Of a stretch of DNA of 64,000 nucleotides, positions 46,184 through 54,810 are shown in pieces. The position numbers and the translations under genes were made by a program. Where the stretch lies: assembly GCA_019638625.1 (NCBI GenBank), contig JAHBTK010000008.1, positions 62,001 through 126,000 on the forward strand, read 5' to 3'. This DNA is from Chitinophagaceae bacterium. GTDB taxonomy: Bacteria > Bacteroidota > Bacteroidia > Chitinophagales > Chitinophagaceae. Within the stretch, counting starts at the first letter, position 1, and each line of letters starts with the position of its first letter. The notes beneath the pieces are model-generated. The model was not told where the DNA came from. It ran no database searches and worked only from the letters and a program-made list of their open reading frames with translations.

Positions 46184-47053
46184 CTACGGCAGGTAAAACG
46201 GAATGCTGTAAGTGTAGAGGCAATCCACTTTCCGGTTATGCGAAATAGCAGGTTCCCATTCGGGCACTGCCTTTAAAAACTGAACCACCGCATCCTGCAG
46301 CAAACGGTCATTTTTATTCAGGAAATTAATGCGGGTAAGTTTACCGTCTTTCGTTACAAAAAATTCAAACTCCACCATTCCTTCAACCCCTCTTTTTAAC
46401 GCGGCATCAGGATACATCAGGTTTTCAATTACATAACTTTCGAAACTATAGGAGTTCGCGGGGGTAGCCTTCTTGTCTATCCTGCAATTAAAGCCGGTGT
46501 TCTTACCGGATTCATCAAAACAGGTCAGGTCCTTAAGCTTGCTGTTTTCATATACTTCTATCGTTGCGGGATTACCATTTTCATGAAACCATTTCCAGAC
46601 GCCATCGGCTAACCCTGCTGCATAGACGCCCTCAGACTCCGGTTTACCATCCTTGTACCATGTTCTCCACAACCCCGTTTTTACATTCGAGGCGAATACC
46701 CCTGAATCCGCAATCATTCCGTTTTCGTGCCAACCGCTGTAAACGCCCTCCAGTTCGTTATTATCAAATTTTGCGGATAACCTTTTTTGTCCATTGGCAT
46801 AAAAACCCTCATAAATTCCATGTCTCACCCGCAGCTTTTTATCTTTAAATACTCCCTTCAACAGAAGCCTCCCGTCAGGGTAAAATGCTGAAGCTTCCCA
46901 GTACCCGGACGAAGTCTCTACCATTTTACCATTAAAAGCGGCGTTCCTCTTGCTGACAGGCAACAGTTGCGCATCAAAATAAACAGGGATACTATCCTGG
47001 GCAAAACCATTCAACGCCAACCCCAGCATTATAGACATCAGTATTGTCTTCAT
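46184..47053 (-). CDS. Secreted protein with MORN-like repeats and TonB C-terminal-like domain
   Basis: The 289-aa product has a signal peptide ending in GFAQ (about residue 19). Residues 40-190 hold repeated YxNGxxxxxGxFxxxxxxGxW units (FYANGQKRLSAKFDNNELEGVYSGW, WHENGMIADSGVFASNVKTGLWRTW, WYKDGKPESEGVYAAGLADGVWKWF), i.e. MORN-like/antitoxin-YwqK-like motifs. The last 90 residues (NLMYPDAALKRGVEGMVEFEFFVTKDGKL, VPEWEPAISHNRKVDCLYTYSIPF) match the TonB C-terminal fold. I chose ATG 47053; the in-frame start at 47110 adds residues upstream of the signal peptide. Role unknown; a periplasmic protein bridging envelope layers is possible. Confidence 0.72.
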   Translation of the reverse strand: MKTILMSIMLGLALNGFAQDSIPVYFDAQLLPVSKRNAAFNGKMVETSSGYWEASAFYPDGRLLLKGVFKDKKLRVRHGIYEGFYANGQKRLSAKFDNNELEGVYSGWHENGMIADSGVFASNVKTGLWRTWYKDGKPESEGVYAAGLADGVWKWFHENGNPATIEVYENSKLKDLTCFDESGKNTGFNCRIDKKATPANSYSFESYVIENLMYPDAALKRGVEGMVEFEFFVTKDGKLTRINFLNKNDRLLQDAVVQFLKAVPEWEPAISHNRKVDCLYTYSIPFYLP

Positions 47054-47088
47054 TTTGTAAATGTAAAATAGAAGTGTTGAAAAAAAAC

Positions 47089-47118
47089 ATAAAATAGAGA
47101 ATTTGAGCATACCGCAAA
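47089..47118 (-). promoter_or_regulatory. Predicted promoter of the MORN/TonB-like gene
   Basis: On the minus strand TTTG (47115-47118) is followed after 18 nt by TATTTTAT (47089-47096), an imperfect -7 box. It sits 36 nt from the ATG at 47053, and the in-frame start at 47110 falls inside it, which supports the later start. Confidence 0.4.
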
Positions 47119-47184
47119 AGGCTCCTTATTTTGGCAATCAACAGATTTTGTATTATTTCATATGGCCGAATTCAAACCGGCAGC

Positions 47185-48033
47185 TCACCTGATCTGAACA
47201 TGCAGATGATCATCATGTCTTACCGCCTGGCAACCATGAAACCTGATTTTTCCGCTTGTCAGCTTTAGCCGGCTTTTCAAATGTGGTTCTAAAAACAGTT
47301 TTTCGATACCCGGCTGGTCTGCGAATAATCTGATCAGTTCGCCTGTTCTCGTCTCGTCAAAAGAATATTTTTTGCCATTGCTCCTGGGTGTTATCTTCTT
47401 TAAAAGGTTGTATTGCCAATATCCTTTCTCAGCGCAGTCTCTTGCCGTATTTACTTCCGGTGAAACGGGCTCTTCACAAATACCATAGCCTGAAACAGAT
47501 GGAACCTTATTCGTTTCCATCCCCGTCCCGGTTTCTTTATAGCAAAATGATATGTCCAGCTTCTTTCCATCATTGTGGCTCAGGTGGGGAAACAACGGAA
47601 ATCCGGCCAGGAAAGGAAAATTGGCATCCAGATAATTTACACGGGTACCCGGGTACTTTTCGGCCATTTGACGGGAAACTGTCATTGCAGTTTCTCTCAA
47701 CCGGGGGTGCACATAATGCCGGTTTAGAAGACAAGTTATCAAACTAAGGGGTTGAAGATTATTTGAGCTTATCAGTGGCAGGGGAACCCGCCCGAAAGGT
47801 TGAGCAATAACAGGAACCAGTAGAAAAGAAACCACGGAATACAGCAGAACAAAATATGAACCTCTTAACAATATTCTGTAAAACCTGCTCCCTGACCAAC
47901 GATTAAAACGTTTTCGGGTAGCCAGATATACTAAATAAACCAGCCCGCCCACTTGCGTTATGACAGTAAGAAGGCAAAAAAAGCTGATTGACAGCAATAT
48001 TTTTGTGTACCTCAACTCATGTGGTTTAAACAA
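47185..48033 (-). CDS. Membrane-anchored LAS-type (M15/M74-like) metallopeptidase-like protein
   Basis: The 282-aa product has two transmembrane helices at the N-terminus (SISFFCLLTVITQVGGLVYL and YFVLLYSVVSFLLVPVIAQ, about 15-82) and a soluble domain with possible zinc ligands HNDGKKLDISF (His, Asp) and, at the C-terminus, HDDHLHVQ (His, His), the arrangement of the M15/M74 peptidases that cut peptidoglycan cross-links. I infer a periplasmic wall-hydrolase role; sequence similarity elsewhere is weak. It starts with TTG at 48033, the first start after an in-frame stop. Gap to the next gene is 21 nt. Confidence 0.6.
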   Translation of the reverse strand: MFKPHELRYTKILLSISFFCLLTVITQVGGLVYLVYLATRKRFNRWSGSRFYRILLRGSYFVLLYSVVSFLLVPVIAQPFGRVPLPLISSNNLQPLSLITCLLNRHYVHPRLRETAMTVSRQMAEKYPGTRVNYLDANFPFLAGFPLFPHLSHNDGKKLDISFCYKETGTGMETNKVPSVSGYGICEEPVSPEVNTARDCAEKGYWQYNLLKKITPRSNGKKYSFDETRTGELIRLFADQPGIEKLFLEPHLKSRLKLTSGKIRFHGCQAVRHDDHLHVQIR

Positions 48034-48054
48034 ACGAACAGTAACCGCTAACTG

Positions 48055-48366
48055 TCATATTTCCCGGATTCCGGCACCGCCCAGTATTTCAAGTTCCTGC
48101 CCCTTTTGTGGCGGGGCGCCTATTACAGGCATCGCCTTCGTAATCAGTTCACGTACAGCTTCCAGCTTCAGGGAGTTATCGTGGTCCTCCCTGCTATCCC
48201 ATATTTCAGTAACATACACTGCATCCGGTTCGTTGACATCCTTTCCGATAACATATAATTTACATCCTTTTGCCTTTGCAACAAGCCCGGAAGCTTCCAC
48301 AAGAATATCCGCAAGCTGCTGCGACTCACCGGGTCTGGCAGTCAGTTTTCCATGAAGTAAATACAT
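48055..48366 (-). CDS. Antibiotic biosynthesis monooxygenase (ABM) domain protein
   Basis: The 103-aa product is a single ABM domain: LLHGKLTARPGESQQLADIL, ASGLVAKAKGCKLYVIGKD, PDAVYVTEIWDSREDHDNSL. Such small dimeric proteins act on quinols or other small aromatics, or bind them without catalysis. The GTG at 48369 is in frame, but the ATG at 48366 is used. It lies between the bshC gene and the LAS-type gene on the same strand, 21 nt from the latter. Substrate unknown. Confidence 0.82.
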   Translation of the reverse strand: MYLLHGKLTARPGESQQLADILVEASGLVAKAKGCKLYVIGKDVNEPDAVYVTEIWDSREDHDNSLKLEAVRELITKAMPVIGAPPQKGQELEILGGAGIREI

Positions 48367-48400
48367 CACTCACTGTTTATTGTTAGTAAATCTTAACATG

Positions 48401-50008
48401 CTATTGCTGTGCGGCAGACTCAACCAGGATGCCAAACTCCTGTCTTAAACCGGCAGAATTATCATAGATCCTATCGATGAATGCGCCCCCCGACCGGGCA
48501 TAATACGGAAGAAAATTTTCTATCCTCTCCTGCAGCACACCATTCGGGAAAAGGGAGGACTTCAGTTTATGCAGTTGCCGTTTCTGCTCTTCATATTTCC
48601 TCTTCTCCGATCTCAGCAGCTTCTTCTCCAGCCCTTCTATCCCGGATGATGCCCTGGCATATAATGCCTTCACATGGTTGATGAGCGTTGCATCTACCGC
48701 GCCGGCAGACTGTTCCGTTTTTTCATAGAGGGAAAAAAGTGATTGCTTTTCTTCAGTCAGGCTAAGCCTTTGTGCGGAATTCTTCAAAACAATAGCGCTC
48801 AATAAACTATTCTCATCTTCAAACAAAGCAGGCCCATCTATCGAAAGTTTAGACATCAGTTGACTCATATCCTTATTTACGATAAGGAAGGAGTTGCGTA
48901 GCAATATAACGGGGTAGGGTACCTTATAATGCTCAAACATTTTCTTCAGTTCAAGCCAGTAGGCTATCTCTGATCCACCCCCGACAAAAACAATATTGGG
49001 TAATATGGTCTCCTGGAACAATCCGCGTAAAACTACATTTGGGCTAAACCGTTCAGGATGATTATATAACTCCTCTTTTATTTCCGCGGCAGAAAAACTT
49101 ATTTCAGTGTTGTTTATGCTGTACCTGCCATTTTCTTCAACGATCCGCTCCCGGAGATGATCTGTCATATAAAACAGGTTGATCTCCCTGGGGTTTACCT
49201 GTGCATGATAATGCACCGACAACAGCGCTGCCGTGTCTTTTACAAGCGAAAAAGCGGTGTGATTAAACAGATCATCTTCAAATACAGGGATCATTTGCCG
49301 CTTAAAATCAGGGTGGTCCGGTACCAGCACCACCAATCCATATTTCCTGAATAGTGCATCCGTAAGCTGCAAGGTGGCCTGTTGTATGGAACTGCCGGGC
49401 TGATAGCAGGCTTTCAGCAAGGTTATCATGTCGGCGCCATACTCAAAAATGCCCAACTGACCGCTGATCTGTTCAATCAGTTTTTCTATGCCTTTGGCGC
49501 GCATTCTTCCTACAGCGCCCCCTTGGTCCGTGTCCCATACAAGCTCGTCTCCATTCAGGTAGATATGGTTCAATTCGTCGAGGTCATTGTCTTCACTACC
49601 CATATAATACACCGGCACAAAATTTTTACCGGGATATCTCTCTCCGAGTTCTTCCGCCAGTTTTATAACATGCGCTATTTTATAGATAAAATACAGGTAT
49701 CCGGTAAATATATTGGGTTGATGCGCGGTGCAAACCGTAAAAGTATTTTCCTCTCCCAATTTCCGGATATTTTCTTGTACCAGGTCGGTAGTAGCCACTC
49801 CTTCATACTGTTTTTGCAGCGTGGTTACCAGCAGTTCCCTGTTAACCGGGAACGAAGCCCGTTCAGCTATCGCATTTTGTATTCCTTCCCCGGATGCCGC
49901 ATGTTTGTAAAAGGGACGAAGATTTGCATCCTGCTTAAGATAATCGGTAGATAAGGAAGAAAATGCACGGGTAGCTTCAAAAGAAATCCACTCAGGAGTA
50001 TACTTCAT
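48401..50008 (-). CDS. bshC: Bacillithiol biosynthesis cysteine-adding enzyme
   Basis: Adds cysteine to GlcN-malate, the last step of bacillithiol synthesis, making the low-molecular-weight thiol of many Bacteroidota and Firmicutes. The 535-aa product matches the family length. Signatures: CTAHQPNIFTGYLYFIYKIAH (about 90-110), VPVYYMGSEDNDLDELNHIY (about 130-150), and a C-terminal coiled coil (SGIEGLEKKLLRSEKRKYEEQ, about 445-470). I chose ATG 50008; the in-frame TTG at 50023 overlaps a -7 box TAATTTTG (minus strand, 50021-50028). bshA/bshB are elsewhere. Confidence 0.92.
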   Translation of the reverse strand: MKYTPEWISFEATRAFSSLSTDYLKQDANLRPFYKHAASGEGIQNAIAERASFPVNRELLVTTLQKQYEGVATTDLVQENIRKLGEENTFTVCTAHQPNIFTGYLYFIYKIAHVIKLAEELGERYPGKNFVPVYYMGSEDNDLDELNHIYLNGDELVWDTDQGGAVGRMRAKGIEKLIEQISGQLGIFEYGADMITLLKACYQPGSSIQQATLQLTDALFRKYGLVVLVPDHPDFKRQMIPVFEDDLFNHTAFSLVKDTAALLSVHYHAQVNPREINLFYMTDHLRERIVEENGRYSINNTEISFSAAEIKEELYNHPERFSPNVVLRGLFQETILPNIVFVGGGSEIAYWLELKKMFEHYKVPYPVILLRNSFLIVNKDMSQLMSKLSIDGPALFEDENSLLSAIVLKNSAQRLSLTEEKQSLFSLYEKTEQSAGAVDATLINHVKALYARASSGIEGLEKKLLRSEKRKYEEQKRQLHKLKSSLFPNGVLQERIENFLPYYARSGGAFIDRIYDNSAGLRQEFGILVESAAQQ

Positions 50009-50020
50009 ACCATTTACGAT

Positions 50021-50028
50021 CAAAATTA
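50021..50028 (-). promoter_or_regulatory. Predicted -7 box of bshC
   Basis: TAATTTTG on the minus strand matches TAnnTTTG; transcription would start a few bases before the ATG at 50008, giving a near-leaderless message. No clear -33 element. Confidence 0.4.
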
Positions 50029-50179
50029 ACCGGCAAATTATGGAATTCAGTTCAGATGAAGAAGTTAAAATAAGCAGACCGGGCAGTCAGGCTTTACATG
50101 CTAAAACTAAAATATTCTTTATCTTACAACTCATTTTCCACGCCGGAATAATCTCCGGTTAAACCTAAGCATAGTCCAA

Positions 50180-50707
50180 ATGAAAAGACGGTCCGCCATA
50201 AAAAACCTGGTGATCATTGCCGGTGGCATTACAATATTTCCATCCTGCTCCGGCGATCCCGCAAAAGCCTCTATCGAGCTGTCTCACCTGGATATCTCGG
50301 CTGAAGATGAAGCGCTATTGGCTGATATTGTTGAAACAATCATACCCCAAACAGCCAATGCTCCGGGGGCGAAAGATCTTAACCTGCATCTCTTTACGCT
50401 GAAAATGGCAAACGACTGCCACACCAAAGAAGAGCAACAGAAATTTACCGCCGGCTTGAAAGCTTTTGATGCTTTTGTGAGGGAAAAAACAGGAGCGGGT
50501 TTCAGCAAAATGAATGCTGAGCAGCGATTGACAACCGTTTCCGGGCTTTTGGAAGACGGGAACGCTACAGATGTTCAGACCTTCTTAAAAATTACCAAAC
50601 GAAGGGTCATACAGGGTTTCACACACTCAAAATTTGTAATGTCCGACATGAAGCAGTATGAGCTGGTGCCCGGAAGGTACAACGGCTTTTTCCCTGTTAA
50701 TTCCTGA
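50180..50707 (+). CDS. Gluconate 2-dehydrogenase subunit 3-family protein
   Basis: The 175-aa product is the small subunit type that partners GMC flavoproteins. It opens MKRRSAIKNLVIIAGG with a twin-arginine-like signal and a possible lipobox SCSG, so export by Tat is likely. The domain shows EDEALLADIVETIIPQT and FVREKTGAGFSKMNAEQRLT, and the C-terminal YELVPGRYNGFFPV common to these subunits. The GMC gene follows 17 nt later. In gluconate dehydrogenase this subunit helps assemble the complex; no cytochrome c subunit gene is adjacent. Confidence 0.85.
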   Translation: MKRRSAIKNLVIIAGGITIFPSCSGDPAKASIELSHLDISAEDEALLADIVETIIPQTANAPGAKDLNLHLFTLKMANDCHTKEEQQKFTAGLKAFDAFVREKTGAGFSKMNAEQRLTTVSGLLEDGNATDVQTFLKITKRRVIQGFTHSKFVMSDMKQYELVPGRYNGFFPVNS

Positions 50708-50724
50708 TACCAAAATCTTCAGAC

Positions 50725-52440
50725 ATGCCCCAGTTAAATACAGACAGCATTAAAGACAGAACTTTTGACGCTATTGTGATAGGATCGGGTATCAGCGGCG
50801 GCTGGTCTGCCAAGGAATTATGTGATAAAGGGTTGAAAACCCTCCTGCTGGAGCGGGGACGAAACGTGGAGCACATAAAGGACTACCCTACTACCAATAA
50901 AATGCCTTATGAGTTTGAACACCGGGGCGAAGTACCATTGGAAATAAGGGAAAAGTCGCCGATAGTATCCAGATGTTATGCATTCAGGGAAGACACCTTG
51001 CATTTTTTTGTAAAGGATGACGAGCATCCCTACGTCCAGGAAAAGCCGTTTGACTGGATACGGGGATACCAGGTAGGTGGCAAATCCCTGCTGTGGGCCC
51101 GGCAGACGCAACGCTGGAGTGATTTTGACTTTGAAGGCCCCGCAAGAGACGGCTTTGCCGTAGATTGGCCTATCCGGTACAAGGACATCGCGCCCTGGTA
51201 CAGCCATGTGGAGAAATTTGCGGGTATAGTAGGAAATAAAGACGGGCTAAAAGAACTGCCTGATGGCGAATTTTTACCGCCTTTTCCTTTAAACGCAGTG
51301 GAAAGTTTTTTCAATGAGCAACTGAAAAAAAACTACAAAAACAGGTATGTGATCAGCGCCAGGGCGGCACATATTTCGCAGCCGCAACCGATACACCTGG
51401 AACAGGGAAGAGGACAATGCCAGAACAGGGCGCTCTGCCAGCGCGGATGCCCGTTCGGGGGGTACTTCAGCAGCAATTCCTCTACCCTGCCCTGGGCCAT
51501 GAAAACCGGTAACCTCAGCCTGCGCCCGTTTTCAGTGGTCCATTCCATTATTTATGATGAAGTAAAAGAACGGGCTACCGGAGTAAAAGTGATTGATGCC
51601 AATACCAAAGAGGAAATTGAATTCTTTGCCAACATAATATTCGTAAACGCATCTGCTTTAAATACGAACCTGATACTGCTGAACTCCACCTCCGGGCGGT
51701 TTCCGCAGGGACTGGGAAATGATAACGGGTTACTGGGGAAATATGTAGCCTTTCATCACTATGGCGGGCGCATACGCGCTAATTATGAAGGAGAGCTGGA
51801 CAAATACAGGACTGACGGGCGGAACCCGGTCGGCTGTTATATGCCCCGCTTCAGGAATGTGTATAAACAGGAAACCGGGTTTCTGCGCGGTTACGCGGCA
51901 GGGTTAAGTGCCGGCCGCGGGTTCTACAGCGATACAGATACCATAGGCGAACCGCTGAAAGAAAGTTTACTGAACAGAAAGCTGGGTGGATGGTATATCG
52001 GCTCTCATATGATGGGAGAAACCATCCCCAAAGAGTCCTGCTATGTAAGACTGGATAAAGATAAAAAAGATGAATGGGGTATTCCTCAATTAAGCATATC
52101 TGTGGACTTTGATGATAACGACAGGAAAATGCTGAAAGATTATTTTGAACAGTTTACAGAAATGTTTGAAAAAGCAGGGTTTAAAGACATAACCACAGAA
52201 GAAACGAACAATCCACCGGGGTTGGATATACATGAAATGGGCGGCGCAAGGATGGGCAACGACCCCAAAACCTCCATTCTGAACAAATGGAACCAGGTGC
52301 ATGCCTGCAAAAATGTTTTTGTAACAGACGGCGCCTGCATGACGTCTACTTCCACGCAGAATCCATCGCTTACCTATATGGCATTTTCCGCCAGGGCTGC
52401 GGACTATGCGGTGCAGGAACTGAAAAAAGGCAATTTATAA
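50725..52440 (+). CDS. GMC-family flavin oxidoreductase
   Basis: FAD-dependent oxidation of a sugar or sugar acid, probably in the periplasm with the small subunit encoded 17 nt before. The 571-aa product has the dinucleotide motif VIGSGISGGWSAKELC (about 13-28) and glu-rich strand KTLLLERG, the NPSLTYMAF/HEMGGARMGNDPKTS C-terminal block where His and Asn are catalytic in the family, and CQNRALCQRGCPFGGY, a Cys cluster common in the gluconate-dehydrogenase-like branch (about 225-245). No twin-arginine signal of its own, so it may ride with subunit 3. Substrate unknown. Confidence 0.88.
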   Translation: MPQLNTDSIKDRTFDAIVIGSGISGGWSAKELCDKGLKTLLLERGRNVEHIKDYPTTNKMPYEFEHRGEVPLEIREKSPIVSRCYAFREDTLHFFVKDDEHPYVQEKPFDWIRGYQVGGKSLLWARQTQRWSDFDFEGPARDGFAVDWPIRYKDIAPWYSHVEKFAGIVGNKDGLKELPDGEFLPPFPLNAVESFFNEQLKKNYKNRYVISARAAHISQPQPIHLEQGRGQCQNRALCQRGCPFGGYFSSNSSTLPWAMKTGNLSLRPFSVVHSIIYDEVKERATGVKVIDANTKEEIEFFANIIFVNASALNTNLILLNSTSGRFPQGLGNDNGLLGKYVAFHHYGGRIRANYEGELDKYRTDGRNPVGCYMPRFRNVYKQETGFLRGYAAGLSAGRGFYSDTDTIGEPLKESLLNRKLGGWYIGSHMMGETIPKESCYVRLDKDKKDEWGIPQLSISVDFDDNDRKMLKDYFEQFTEMFEKAGFKDITTEETNNPPGLDIHEMGGARMGNDPKTSILNKWNQVHACKNVFVTDGACMTSTSTQNPSLTYMAFSARAADYAVQELKKGNL

Positions 52441-53169
52441 ATGAAGATGAAGTCACATCCGGGCAGGACCGTACTGCTGTTATTGTTACACACATTGTTT
52501 TTGGTGACTACAATACCGGCGCAGGACAATGCGCCATTGGTGGTAAAAAAAACGACTGACTTTTCCATTACCGGCTCAGGAGAAAACGGTGAATGGCAAC
52601 GCACCGAATGGGTACCCTTAGCACAACTGGATAAAGGGAAGCTATACGAATCAAAATTCAAGATACTGTATTCTGCAACGGGTATCTATGTATTATTTTA
52701 CGGAGAAGATGAACGGATAAACTCTCCGTTTGAGAATGATTTTGATCCTTTGTTCCGGGCAGATGTTTTTGAAGTCTTCTTTCATCCCCAACCGTCAACA
52801 CCTGTATATTTTGAATATGAAATCAGTCCGCTGAACAGGGAGCTTGTGCTGCTGATCCCTAACCTGAAGGGTGCGCAGGGCTGGCTTCCCTGGAATTATA
52901 CCGGCAACAGGAAGGTGAAAAAGAATGTGGTTGTAACAGGCGGAGCCATGGAAAACAATGCAGCCATTCAATCCTGGACAGCAGAGCTGTTTTTTCCCTA
53001 TGGCTTATTAAGCCCACTTGAAAACACCCCTCCTAAAAGCGGTACCGCCTGGAATGCCAATTTCTGCCGACTGGATTATGACAGCGGTAAAATGATCAAA
53101 TGGTCATGGTCGCCGGTAAAAAGCTCATTTCATGAATACAAAAAATTCCGCTCTATCAGGTTTGAATAG
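52441..53169 (+). CDS. Secreted CBM9-like domain protein
   Basis: The 242-aa product has a signal peptide ending in IPAQ (about residue 28) and one carbohydrate-binding-module-9-like domain covering most of the rest: FSITGSGENGEWQRTEW, IYVLFYGEDERINSPF, LFRADVFEVFFHPQPST, YFEYEISPLNREL and a C-terminal KWSWSPVKSSFHE. Its ATG follows the GMC stop codon directly, so the three genes are translated as a unit and the protein may hold the sugar substrate for the dehydrogenase. A free esterase role is not supported by any catalytic motif. Confidence 0.78.
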   Translation: MKMKSHPGRTVLLLLLHTLFLVTTIPAQDNAPLVVKKTTDFSITGSGENGEWQRTEWVPLAQLDKGKLYESKFKILYSATGIYVLFYGEDERINSPFENDFDPLFRADVFEVFFHPQPSTPVYFEYEISPLNRELVLLIPNLKGAQGWLPWNYTGNRKVKKNVVVTGGAMENNAAIQSWTAELFFPYGLLSPLENTPPKSGTAWNANFCRLDYDSGKMIKWSWSPVKSSFHEYKKFRSIRFE

Positions 53170-53343
53170 ACGAAAATAACGGCCTCAACAGGCAAATCAA
53201 TGTTCGGATATTCATATCAAAGTCTTTACAAAAAATCTATTAATGCTGTAAAGTTCGTTCATCCTGCCAAAACCAAAAATCCCGGGAAACCATTAAATTT
53301 TGCGCTGCGGGTGATGTTATCATAATAAACGGGGATTGCGTGA

Positions 53344-54633
53344 TTACTCCCCAAACTCTTGAAATGCTATTCCTTGCTGTTTCAGCTCCGCCAGAACAGG
53401 CGAATAAATTTCCGGTAAGACGGGAATGTGCAATCCGGTGAGGCAGATCTTTTTCTGCAAGACCAGCTTCGCGGCTATCCCCAACGGTAAACCCACTGTT
53501 TTGGCCATCGCCGTCCTGGTCCCGTTTTCGCCTTTTACCACCAGGCAACTGCTTATTTTCTTAGTAATTCCTGCAAGCAGATACTCAAATTCATGCAGCA
53601 TAATGATCATATCCTTGTCCGCAGGATGAAGCATTAATCTTGTTTCCAATAAAGATTGCAGGATGTCTGCAGCCGTCTGTTTTCCCCTGCCGATAATAGC
53701 GGTATCGTATAGCCCCAGGAATTGTAGCAGCTTTTTTTGCAATGGCGTTTCTTCGCCTATGGCATTCTTCTGTGTTAGCCTGAGGGTAAGGCCCCGGTAA
53801 CTTATGTTATCAGAATCAAAGTATACCAGGTCATCTGTCAAACCCAGATCCGCTATTCTCTTCCAGCCACTGCAAAAAACCGGGTGACGTAAGGTAGTGC
53901 GGATAAAAGTGGCGGTATTTTCCAATCCATACAACTCTGAATAGGCGATAGAATCCCTGTTGGGATACCAGGCGTATTCTCCGTATCCCGGCACGGATAC
54001 TTTTCGGTTATCGTTGAACAACCTGTTATAGGGAAGGGTTTCCACTATGCCGTTTTTTCTGAATGCGGCACCGGATTTACCCGCCAACACTATATTTCTG
54101 GGGTTCCAGCTTATTTTATAATGCCAGGGATTATCGTCACTTTCCGGCGCCACAAGCCCCCCGCAATGAGAAAAGAACGAAGTAATTTCCCCGCCACGGG
54201 CATGGATGCCGTGAATAATTTCCATCGCACTCATGTGGTCTATGCCCGGATCCAGCCCCATTTCACATAAAAACAACAACCCTTTTTTTGCCACCTCCTC
54301 TTTTAACCCCTGCATGCTGCCGTCGGCATAAGAGGCAGTAAGCAGGTCTTTCCCTTCCTGCAGGCAGGATTGAGCCACCAGGCTATGTAACGAAGGAGGC
54401 ATCAGGGAAATAACAATGTCGGATTTCCTGATAAGATCCTTCCGGCTGCTATCATCTGTAATATTTATGGCTGTTGCAAACGCACGCGATGAAGATCCTG
54501 TTTTGGATTTCGCAAGTTCCAGGTTATTATCTGCCACTACCACCTGCCAGTCGTTTTCCGGCGCGTGGGATATAAGATAATCTATCAGGCAGGTGGCCGA
54601 TTTACCGGCTCCGAAAAGAAGTATTGTTTTCAA
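53344..54633 (-). CDS. Saccharopine dehydrogenase-like (saccharopine reductase-family) protein
   Basis: The 429-aa product has the N-terminal Rossmann ILLFGAGKSATCLIDYL (about 4-20), DIVISLMPPSLHSLVAQSC, LCEMGLDPGIDHMSAM (about 125-140, the signature near the active site), and a C-terminal domain of the family. In lysine metabolism such enzymes split or make saccharopine using NAD(P); many bacterial homologues have other, unknown substrates. Convergent with the CBM9-like gene (174-bp space, no hairpin seen) and divergent to gyrA. Exact role uncertain. Confidence 0.82.
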   Translation of the reverse strand: MKTILLFGAGKSATCLIDYLISHAPENDWQVVVADNNLELAKSKTGSSSRAFATAINITDDSSRKDLIRKSDIVISLMPPSLHSLVAQSCLQEGKDLLTASYADGSMQGLKEEVAKKGLLFLCEMGLDPGIDHMSAMEIIHGIHARGGEITSFFSHCGGLVAPESDDNPWHYKISWNPRNIVLAGKSGAAFRKNGIVETLPYNRLFNDNRKVSVPGYGEYAWYPNRDSIAYSELYGLENTATFIRTTLRHPVFCSGWKRIADLGLTDDLVYFDSDNISYRGLTLRLTQKNAIGEETPLQKKLLQFLGLYDTAIIGRGKQTAADILQSLLETRLMLHPADKDMIIMLHEFEYLLAGITKKISSCLVVKGENGTRTAMAKTVGLPLGIAAKLVLQKKICLTGLHIPVLPEIYSPVLAELKQQGIAFQEFGE

Positions 54634-54748
54634 TATTATTTTCTCCGGTGCAAGTTTACTTATTTAGGCCCAATTAACCGGGGCAAAACGGTGGAAAAAA
54701 TGAGATAAAAAGCCCTTTTTTCTTTCCGGAAAAGCAGGCGGAAATCGG

Positions 54749-54756
54749 TACATTTG
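54749..54756 (+). promoter_or_regulatory. Predicted -7 box of gyrA
   Basis: TACATTTG matches TAnnTTTG. TTTC at 54723-54726, 22 nt upstream, is a weak -33 candidate. Transcription would start near 54763, about 48 nt before the ATG. Confidence 0.55.
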
Positions 54757-54810
54757 CAGGCATTTTTCAATTATTCTTTTTAATACAAAAGAAACAGATT
54801 TACAACAGAT

